This document shows positions 24,398 through 31,028 of a stretch of 34,081 nt of DNA, in pieces. The notes below the pieces were generated by a model, which saw only the letters and a list, made by a program, of their open reading frames with translations, searched no databases and was not told the DNA's origin. The stretch's first letter is position 1; every line of letters starts with the position of its first letter. The stretch spans positions 1 to 34,081 of the forward strand of contig JACRPW010000070.1 of the NCBI GenBank assembly GCA_016223005.1, written 5' to 3'. The position numbers and the translations under genes are program-made. Origin of the DNA: Deltaproteobacteria bacterium (GTDB taxonomy: Bacteria > Desulfobacterota > GWC2-55-46 > UBA9637 > GWC2-42-11).

Positions 24398-25177
24398 TCA
24401 TTCAACCCAAAAATTTATATACCAATTAACCAAATCATTCCCTAAAAAGAGATAAATCACAGCGCCCAATGCCAGAAATGGTCCAAAGGGCATGGCATAC
24501 TTGGTGTCTTTTTTATGTACGAGCATGGCAATAATCCCAATGCCCGCACCAATAAAAGAACCTGTAAATATTGTTACAATAACAGCCTTCCAGCCTAAAA
24601 AAGCGCCGAGCATAGAGATAAGTTTTATGTCCCCGCCCCCCATCCCCTCTATGCCTCTTATTTTTTCATAACTATATAAAAATATAAAAAGGCTGCCGCC
24701 GCCTATAAGTATGCCTGCAAATGAATCTAAAGGAGTGATGTCATTTAGAAAAAAGGAACACACAAACCCAATGGCTATCCCCGGAAGGCTTATACTATCA
24801 GGGATGATTTGATGTTTAAAATCAATAAATGCTATTATAATAAGACTATCAATAAATGTGAAATATATAAAACTGTCAATGGAAAAGCCAAAATAATAAA
24901 GGGTTATGACAGCAAAAAATCCGCTTAATATCTCAACAACCGGATACTGGATACTGATAGGTGTTTTGCAATACCGGCATTTGCCGCGAAGTATTAAATA
25001 ACTAATTATTGGAATATTATCATAAAATCGGATACTGTTGCTGCAATTCTGACATGATGATGGGGGAGATATGATGGACTTGCCTTCAGGTATTCTATGG
25101 ATGCAGACATTTAGGAAACTGCCTATGACAGCCCCAAGTGCAAAGATAAGTAGATATAAAATTTCTATCTCTCTCAT
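24398..25177 (-). CDS. pilD: Prepilin peptidase/N-methyltransferase (A24)
   Basis: A 259-residue polytopic inner-membrane aspartyl protease that cleaves prepilin leaders and methylates the new N-terminus. The N-terminal domain has the zinc-type cysteine pairs Cys42/Cys45 and Cys67/Cys70. Catalytic aspartates are visible as IDFKHQIIPD (Asp119) and GGGDIKL (Asp183). About eight hydrophobic segments follow. Both activities are therefore expected. It overlaps the upstream glycosyltransferase by 4 bp and is followed by the minor pilin genes it would process. Confidence 0.96.
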   Translation of the reverse strand: MREIEILYLLIFALGAVIGSFLNVCIHRIPEGKSIISPPSSCQNCSNSIRFYDNIPIISYLILRGKCRYCKTPISIQYPVVEILSGFFAVITLYYFGFSIDSFIYFTFIDSLIIIAFIDFKHQIIPDSISLPGIAIGFVCSFFLNDITPLDSFAGILIGGGSLFIFLYSYEKIRGIEGMGGGDIKLISMLGAFLGWKAVIVTIFTGSFIGAGIGIIAMLVHKKDTKYAMPFGPFLALGAVIYLFLGNDLVNWYINFWVE

Positions 25178-25857
25178 TGAACTTTGCCTGTGCCTTTATA
25201 ATACCACCTGTAAATCCATTCGGGTGAAACCCCAAGATAATAATTAAAAAGAAAAAACCAATTTTTGATTGTGTTTTTTATTATACCACTTTTCATCCAT
25301 CTCCTATCAGATGTTAAAACCTTTTCTTCTATCAATTTAACCTTGCCTTGTTTTTTCAACCTCCTTATAAAATCAATATCCTCCATTATTGGAAGCCCCT
25401 TAAATCCATCAACCCTGAAAAACACATCCTTCCTTACAAATATTGCCTGGTCCCCATATATAAGTCCAAGATACCTTGCACGGATATTTGCAATCAAACT
25501 TATAAAATACAAAGACCGTCTTGAAGAGTCTATTCCTAATAAAAAAGCGCCGCCAATAATATTATTATCAATTAAGGACATTTCAATCATATCTTTCCAT
25601 CCGCTCGGCAGTATTGTATCAGCATGGAGAAATAAAAATACATTGCCATTAGCCTCTCTTGCGCCTGCATCCTGCTGCCCCCCCCTCCCATTTTCTGTAT
25701 TTATAACCTTTACCCCTAATCTCTCTGCAATAGAAACTGTGGCATCTGAACTTCCACCATCAACAACAATAATTTCATCAGATGCCTTTGCTGATAAAAC
25801 TGCCTTCTCAATGTTTGCTTCTTCATTTAACACAGGGATGATTACTGATATATACAT
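25174..25857 (-). CDS. Family 2 glycosyltransferase (TIGR04283-like)
   Basis: A 227-residue GT-A-fold enzyme. MYISVIIPVLNEEANIEKAV and VVDGGSSDATVSIAERLGVKV form the nucleotide-binding half; GRGGQQDAGAREANGNVFLFLHADTILP contains the metal-binding HAD-T region. The C-terminal VLTSDRRWMKSGIIKNTIKNWFFLFNYYLGVSPEWIYRWYY matches the subfamily often found near radical-SAM or selenium-related genes. Donor and acceptor are unknown; pilin glycosylation is a guess from location. The ATG begins right at a heptamer hairpin array. Confidence 0.85.
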   Translation of the reverse strand: MYISVIIPVLNEEANIEKAVLSAKASDEIIVVDGGSSDATVSIAERLGVKVINTENGRGGQQDAGAREANGNVFLFLHADTILPSGWKDMIEMSLIDNNIIGGAFLLGIDSSRRSLYFISLIANIRARYLGLIYGDQAIFVRKDVFFRVDGFKGLPIMEDIDFIRRLKKQGKVKLIEEKVLTSDRRWMKSGIIKNTIKNWFFLFNYYLGVSPEWIYRWYYKGTGKVQ

Positions 25858-25926
25858 TAGGCTATGGGCTATAGGCTACAGGCTATGGGTTTTTCTTATT
25901 GCCCATTGCCTATCACCTATTGCCTG
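25858..25926. repeat. Heptamer array, inverted pair (type A) between truA and the glycosyltransferase
   Basis: Units TAGGCTA, TGGGCTA, TAGGCTA, CAGGCTA, TGGGTTT, then TTCTT, then TTGCCCA, TTGCCTA, TCACCTA, TTGCCTG. By eye 19 of 28 arm positions pair. On the minus strand it carries the AAAAACCCATAGCC core also present at 71-150 and 10499-10577, so it is the same element in reverse orientation. It begins immediately upstream of the glycosyltransferase ATG. Confidence 0.9.
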
Positions 25927-25933
25927 TTTGTTT

Positions 25934-26695
25934 TTAATACTCTACCTCTTTTAAGAACAACCCATGCGGCGGGGCTGTCCTACCTGCCTTTGTCCTGTCT
26001 CTTGCTTCAATAATATTTTTAAAATCTTCAAGGGTAATCCTTACTCTGCCTAAATCAACTAATGTGCCTACAATTATTCTTACCATATGCATCATAAAGG
26101 CGTTGCCTTTGACCTCTATGATGACAAAATCATTTTCTTTGACAATAGATAAAGAGACTATCTCCCTTATCGCATGCTCTGAACTGCATGCAGCAGCCCT
26201 GAAGGATGAGAAGTCCTTTTCACCAATAAGGAGTTCTGCGCCTTTTTTCATTAAGTCTATGTCTAATCCCTGCTTAAAGCCTGCGGGGACAGGTTTATAT
26301 GGGATGAACCAAGATGTGTTTCTATGAATTGCAGATGGATATGACCTGTTTAAGATAATGTATGTATATGTCTTGCCCTTTGCGATTAGCCTTGAATCAA
26401 AATCATCATCAACATCTTGAGCATCCTTTATCACAATATCAGAAGGGAGAAGGCTGTTTAAAGCCCTTTGAATGGAAATCGTTTTTATTGTTGTATTTGT
26501 TTTGAAATTTGCAGCCTGACTAATAGCATGCACCCCTGCATCGGTCCTGCTTGCGCCCCTAAGTTTTACATCCTCGCCTGTTATCTTTTTTATCGCAACC
26601 TTTATTGTCCCCTGAATTGTAGGCAGTCCCTGCTGCTCCTGCCAGCCGACATAGTTAGTGCCTTCATATTCAATGAGGAGTTTGATATTGCGCAT
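25934..26695 (-). CDS. truA: tRNA pseudouridine synthase A
   Basis: Isomerises uridines 38-40 of the tRNA anticodon arm. It has 253 residues. The catalytic Asp52 is in RGASRTDAGVHA; YEGTNYVGWQEQ at the N-terminus and FMMHMVRIIVGTLVDLG near the C-terminus are signature blocks. The stop TAA is 7 bp from the heptamer array at 25858-25926. The start follows a mini heptamer array at the asd junction. Confidence 0.96.
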   Translation of the reverse strand: MRNIKLLIEYEGTNYVGWQEQQGLPTIQGTIKVAIKKITGEDVKLRGASRTDAGVHAISQAANFKTNTTIKTISIQRALNSLLPSDIVIKDAQDVDDDFDSRLIAKGKTYTYIILNRSYPSAIHRNTSWFIPYKPVPAGFKQGLDIDLMKKGAELLIGEKDFSSFRAAACSSEHAIREIVSLSIVKENDFVIIEVKGNAFMMHMVRIIVGTLVDLGRVRITLEDFKNIIEARDRTKAGRTAPPHGLFLKEVEY

Positions 26696-26697
26696 AA

Positions 26698-26719
26698 TAG
26701 CCTTACGCCTTTAGCCTAT
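26698..26719. repeat. Mini heptamer array at the asd/truA junction
   Basis: On the minus strand ATAGGCT, AAAGGCG, TAAGGCT fill the gap before the truA ATG, and the first unit supplies the asd stop TAG (26718-26716). It has only three units and no inverted arm; probably a type A remnant. Confidence 0.65.
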
Positions 26720-27738
26720 AAATACTCCCTTATCAAAACCTCTGCAATCTGGACAGCGTTCAGGGCGGCGCCCTTTCTTATATTGTCAGACACAATCCAC
26801 ATATTTATCCCGTTTGGTATAGTATCGTCCTCTCTTATCCTGCCAACAAAAACTTCATCATGCTCTGAAGCATCAACAGGCATTGGATAGATTTTATTTT
26901 GAGGGTCATCAAGAACCTTTATGCCCTGTGCATTGGAAAGGAGTTTTTTAACCTCTTTTGCTGTGATTTTCTTTTCTGTTTCTATATTAACGCTTTCTGA
27001 ATGGCTGTTGAACACAGGCACACGCACAGCAGTTGCACTTACCTTTATTAAATCATCCCCCATAATTTTCTTTGTCTCATTTACCATCTTCATTTCTTCC
27101 TTTGTATAACCGTTTTCAAGGAACACATCTATCTGAGGAATGCAGTTAAATGCAATCTGATGAGGGAATACCTTTTTCTCAATACCTTTCATATTGAATA
27201 ATGCCATCACCTGTTCTGATAGTTCATCCACTGCCTCTTTGCCAGCGCCTGAGACCGCCTGATATGTTGACACAACTATCCTCTTTATCCTCACAGCATC
27301 GTGTATAGGCTTTAATGCGACAACCATCTGGATTGTTGAGCAGTTCGGGTTTGCAATGATATTTCTTTTTTTATATTCACCTATCGCCTTTGGATTCACC
27401 TCTGGCACAACAAGCGGAATATCTGTCTCCATCCTGAACTCTGATGTGTTGTCAATAACAACACACCCTGCCTTTGCGGCAATCGGCGCATAGACCTTTG
27501 AAACAGATGCGCCCGGTGAAAAGAGTCCAATGTCTATACCTTCAAAAGTCTCTTCTGAAAGGAGTCCCACCTTCTCCTTCTTGCCTCTAAATTCAAGATA
27601 TGTCCCAGCAGATCTCTCTGACGCAAGGAGTTTGAGCTTGTCAACAGGGAAATTGCGTTCCTCAAGTATCCTTAAAAACTCCTTCCCAACCATGCCTGTT
27701 GCACCTGCAATTGCAACATTGTATTTTTGCTTTTCCAT
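26716..27738 (-). CDS. asd: Aspartate-semialdehyde dehydrogenase
   Basis: Reduces aspartyl phosphate to the semialdehyde with NADPH, for lysine, threonine, methionine and diaminopimelate. It has 340 residues. The dinucleotide fold begins VAIAGATGMVGKEFL; the active-site cysteine is in ANPNCST at about 133; STYQAVSGAGKEAV and RVPVFNSHSESV are typical of the family. A GGGAGG ribosome-binding site precedes the ATG. It sits 23 bp downstream of pilA. Its stop is inside a three-unit heptamer array. Confidence 0.96.
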   Translation of the reverse strand: MEKQKYNVAIAGATGMVGKEFLRILEERNFPVDKLKLLASERSAGTYLEFRGKKEKVGLLSEETFEGIDIGLFSPGASVSKVYAPIAAKAGCVVIDNTSEFRMETDIPLVVPEVNPKAIGEYKKRNIIANPNCSTIQMVVALKPIHDAVRIKRIVVSTYQAVSGAGKEAVDELSEQVMALFNMKGIEKKVFPHQIAFNCIPQIDVFLENGYTKEEMKMVNETKKIMGDDLIKVSATAVRVPVFNSHSESVNIETEKKITAKEVKKLLSNAQGIKVLDDPQNKIYPMPVDASEHDEVFVGRIREDDTIPNGINMWIVSDNIRKGAALNAVQIAEVLIREYL

Positions 27739-27761
27739 CTAAAAAAACCTCCCTCTGAACT

Positions 27762-28208
27762 CTACCACCCTGTCTTGGTTCCTGATTCGTTAATTGTTAA
27801 ATTGGCAGTGCCTTGAACTGATCCCCTTTCAGGGACAGCAGTGGCAGTATATGCAGTATTTGATGTTGCATTAAGGTTATATCTGTAATTTGCAACAGCG
27901 CCGCTAACTGATTTTTTAGGCTGAAAGGATGTAAGCCATGATGAAAACCCATTGGTAGTTACATTTCCACTGCTGTCATTTTGCCATGTATATGTTGTGG
28001 GGAAACTTGAAGCAGGTGAATATTTCCCATTATCCGTATAATATGTCTCCAGAAGCATTGAGAGTGTCTGGAGGTTTGACTTTGCCTCGCTTTTTGCACT
28101 TGCACTCATATAACTGCTGTATATCGGGATAGCAACAGATGCAAGAATAGCAAGCAGGGCAATCACAACAAGTAGTTCTATAAGTGTAAAGCCTTTGTAT
28201 CTTTTCAT
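27762..28208 (-). CDS. pilA: Type IV major pilin PilA
   Basis: A 148-residue prepilin with a 6-residue leader MKRYKG and the mature N-terminus FTLIELLVVIALLAILASVAIP, with Glu5 and Pro22, a type IVa signal. Mature positions 24 and 27 are Tyr. The globular domain (about 90 residues) has no cysteine, so no D-region disulfide. KSNLQTLSMLLETYYTDNGKY is the typical alpha-1 end. It resembles major pilins of Desulfobacterota/Nitrospirota in length, not the ultrashort Geobacter type. The start overlaps the stop of the upstream membrane-TPR gene as ATGA. Confidence 0.92.
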   Translation of the reverse strand: MKRYKGFTLIELLVVIALLAILASVAIPIYSSYMSASAKSEAKSNLQTLSMLLETYYTDNGKYSPASSFPTTYTWQNDSSGNVTTNGFSSWLTSFQPKKSVSGAVANYRYNLNATSNTAYTATAVPERGSVQGTANLTINESGTKTGW

Positions 28209-30343
28209 ACATCCCCCATCTCTACCCCTAAAAGTTTTAACTGGTTTTCAAGTTTTTCCCGCCACTCTATATCATCCAATGGCACTTTTTCATACGCAAT
28301 CCTGTATATCATAACCGCCTCATCTATCTTCCCAAGCATAAAGGCAGCAGAACCTAAATCATATAAGTCTTTATACCCTGTGTTGTATGCAAATATATCA
28401 ATACCCCTTTTCAAAGAATCGTAAGCCTTTTTGTAATCCTTTAGTTTCATATATGTAAGTCCCATCTCTCTATATATACCTGATTTTGCTGCAGCATCAG
28501 ATTTCTTTAATGCTGTCTTATAATAGGATATTGCCTCGCTGTATCTGTTAAGACCATTAATAGAGATAGCCTTTAACCTGTAGCCTGTTGCCACATCAGG
28601 GTAGTTTTTTATTATCATATTCGTATAGGTAACTGTCTTTTCATAATCCTTTTCTTTATTGTGAATCATTGCCATAATCTGATTTAATATACTTGATGAT
28701 GGATATATCTCAAGAAGTTTTGATATTGTTTTTTTTAATTGGTTTATATCATTTTTACCTATGACCGAATCTACATCCCTGCCGTATATTCCAAACGGGT
28801 CTATATCTTTTAGTTCGTATTCTTTTGCAAGAACAGGGTGGAGGGCATTATTGATATAAAGAATCTCTGCATCATCGAAAAATATTATAACATACTGCGG
28901 AAACTTTTTAATTATATCTTTGAAGACCTTATTGCCTATCTGAACACTGATAAATGTTGGGTTGTATTTCTCAAGCACCTTTTTAAGAGTCCATTCATTG
29001 GTAAAGGCATTGTCAGCTGTGTAAAAATCCTCATCCTTAAAAAAAAACGGCACCTCCATATCCATAAATATCTTGTATTTCGGGTGCAGCATCCATTGGA
29101 GATAACCGCCGTTGTTTGGATGATTTAAGATATTACCGCCAACCTTAATATGATTTAAAAATGTAACAATACCTTCAGGCAGATTTTTATTTGAAAATGG
29201 ATACCTTGGCGGGTTGCCAAAACTATTTTTAAAATATGTAAATGACATAAATAGCAATATTGCCATAATAAATATCTTTGCCTTGCCATTCAACCATGCT
29301 GATGAACCAAATGCACAATTTCTCATTACAGGCAGACTTAATAAAAGAAACTCGTAACGGAATCTTCCCAATTTTGTTAAAAGAAATAACCCTCCGATAA
29401 GCATTAATAGATGGCTTATTCTGATGTTTTTGCTCCAGATAGATTTTACTGCTGATATACATATCGCTACAAAGAGTATATTGAATATTGTATCAAAGGA
29501 CGGAATAAGTTTAATAAATTCAAATACAAGAAGTTCGTCTAAACCTGTTTGTCTGAATTCATTGATATATACAGATGCATACGCTGTTGATACAAAAGGG
29601 ACCCCCATTAGTTTTGCCCCATGGGGTGTTAAATATATCATCCCGAGTGAAAGGACTGCAGAGATGATAAAGGGGTATTCTTCTCTTTTAATATGCTCCC
29701 TGTTCTTTATATGGGTAATGAAAAATTCCGCAAGATAAGACAGAATTATGAGGAATACAACAGGATATTCAATCCCGTGCAGATTAAACCACAGGATTGA
29801 AAAAAGGGGCAATAGATAAAGTAGTCTTTTTGGCTGAAATTCAAATATGTAAATAAACAAGAGTATAAAAAGGTATGTAAAGGTATGGGGTCGGACAAGG
29901 GTATATCTTGGTATTAGAAATAAGAGGCAAAGGGTAAAGATTATAAGAAAATAGATATATTTATCTTCATCCTGCCTTTTCAAGAGAAGACACAATACAA
30001 GAAAAGCAGCGGCAAGATAGGTAATAGCCCTTAAAAAAACCAGACCATAGTAATCAAAAAATGAATAGACCGCATATACCAGAACTTGAAAAAGCCAGTA
30101 ATAATCAACCCACTGTCTTGGCGGTTGTATAAATGAAAAGAAACTGTCTACAGGCAAGTGCCTGTTTGTAATTATATATCTCCCGCTGTTTAAGTGATAC
30201 CAGAGGTCTGTATCACCTGCTATGATAGGCCATCTCAAGAAATAATAAGCCGCTGCAGACAAGAGAATAAATATCAGGAAATAAGTGTATCGTGCTGAAG
30301 TTAAATAAGAATTAAACTCATTGTAAAGTGATAATGGTTTCAT
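28205..30343 (-). CDS. Polytopic membrane protein with C-terminal TPR repeats
   Basis: 712 residues. About 10-11 hydrophobic segments occupy residues 20-375. The first periplasmic loop reads GDTDLWYHLNSGRYIITNRHLPVDSFFSF, a pattern (D-LW-HL--G--I-----P--D-FS) seen in GT-C-like membrane proteins of unknown substrate. A soluble middle region follows, and from about 510 there are TPR-like helices (YEKTVTYTNMIIKNYPDVATGYRLKAIS, YSEAISYYKTAL, YKKAYDSLKRGIDI). It could be a glycosyltransferase or a scaffold. It is coupled by 4-bp overlaps to pilA downstream and to a glycosyltransferase upstream, so a role in pilin glycosylation or surface polysaccharide is plausible but unproven. Confidence 0.75.
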   Translation of the reverse strand: MKPLSLYNEFNSYLTSARYTYFLIFILLSAAAYYFLRWPIIAGDTDLWYHLNSGRYIITNRHLPVDSFFSFIQPPRQWVDYYWLFQVLVYAVYSFFDYYGLVFLRAITYLAAAFLVLCLLLKRQDEDKYIYFLIIFTLCLLFLIPRYTLVRPHTFTYLFILLFIYIFEFQPKRLLYLLPLFSILWFNLHGIEYPVVFLIILSYLAEFFITHIKNREHIKREEYPFIISAVLSLGMIYLTPHGAKLMGVPFVSTAYASVYINEFRQTGLDELLVFEFIKLIPSFDTIFNILFVAICISAVKSIWSKNIRISHLLMLIGGLFLLTKLGRFRYEFLLLSLPVMRNCAFGSSAWLNGKAKIFIMAILLFMSFTYFKNSFGNPPRYPFSNKNLPEGIVTFLNHIKVGGNILNHPNNGGYLQWMLHPKYKIFMDMEVPFFFKDEDFYTADNAFTNEWTLKKVLEKYNPTFISVQIGNKVFKDIIKKFPQYVIIFFDDAEILYINNALHPVLAKEYELKDIDPFGIYGRDVDSVIGKNDINQLKKTISKLLEIYPSSSILNQIMAMIHNKEKDYEKTVTYTNMIIKNYPDVATGYRLKAISINGLNRYSEAISYYKTALKKSDAAAKSGIYREMGLTYMKLKDYKKAYDSLKRGIDIFAYNTGYKDLYDLGSAAFMLGKIDEAVMIYRIAYEKVPLDDIEWREKLENQLKLLGVEMGDV

Positions 30344-31028
30344 CTAAACAGGTTGTATTTAACAATGCAGTAAACTGCCCACAATCCGTCTTCCCAATTG
30401 ATTTTTTTACCTTCTGTGTAGGTCCTGCCATAATATGATATGCCTACTTCATATATACGGCATTCCTTTTTTGCGACTTTGGCAGTGATTTCAGGTTCAA
30501 ACCCAAAACCGTTTTCTTCTATTTCAATTGACTGGATAATCTCTCTACGGAATGCCTTATAGCATGTCTCAATATCGGTTAAGTTAAGATTGGTCAGCAT
30601 ATTAGATAGAAATGTCAATATGCCGTTTCCAACACGGTGCCAGAAATACAATGTACGATGCCTTTCTCCGCCAATAAACGGGAGCCGAAAACCACATCTG
30701 CCCTATCTTGAACTATAGGCGCAATAATCTTTGAATATTCATTAGGGTCATATTCCAAATCAGCATCCTGAATAATGATAATATCGCCTGTCGCGTATTT
30801 AACCCCTGTCCTTACTGCAGCGCCTTTCCCCAGATTCCTTTCATGATAAAAAACCTTATCTACTTCTTTTTCAATTTCATTTTTAAGGTGCTGCCGCGTC
30901 CCATCTGTAGAATAGTCATCAACAATAATAATTTCTTTTTTATTCGGCAGCGCCTTTTTAACAGCATCTACAATTGTCTTAATGGTTGTTATCTCATTGA
31001 AACATGGGATAATTACAGAAAGTTTCAC
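30340..31028 (-). pseudogene. Family 2 glycosyltransferase (DPM1/UndP-glycosyltransferase type), split by a frameshift
   Basis: Two overlapping reading frames form one enzyme of about 229 residues. The first (31028 to about 30677) has LSVIIPCFNEITTIKTIV, IIIVDDYSTDGT, NLGKGAAVRTGVKYATGDIIIIQDADLEYDP and VVFGSR. The second (about 30678 to 30340) has GGERHRTLYFWHRVGNGILTFLSNMLTNLNLTDIETCYKAFRR, the typical continuation in this family. Inserting one base in the AAA run at 30676-30678 (plus strand) restores SRFIGGERHRTLYFWHRVGN. All catalytic motifs are intact, so this is either an assembly or sequencing error in a homopolymer or a very recent mutation. The GTG start overlaps the upstream gene's stop by 4 bp and the stop overlaps the downstream gene by 4 bp, as in intact genes nearby. 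Confidence 0.85.

Noticed and set aside
27762-28208. Conductive-type short pilin (Geobacter-like)
   Set aside because: Tyr at mature positions 24 and 27 resembles it, but the protein has a full globular domain and these positions are aromatic in many type IVa pilins.
30340-30651. Separate small gene encoding the second half of the glycosyltransferase
   Set aside because: Its sequence continues the first half's family alignment directly once one base is restored, and it lacks its own catalytic domain or ribosome-binding site.
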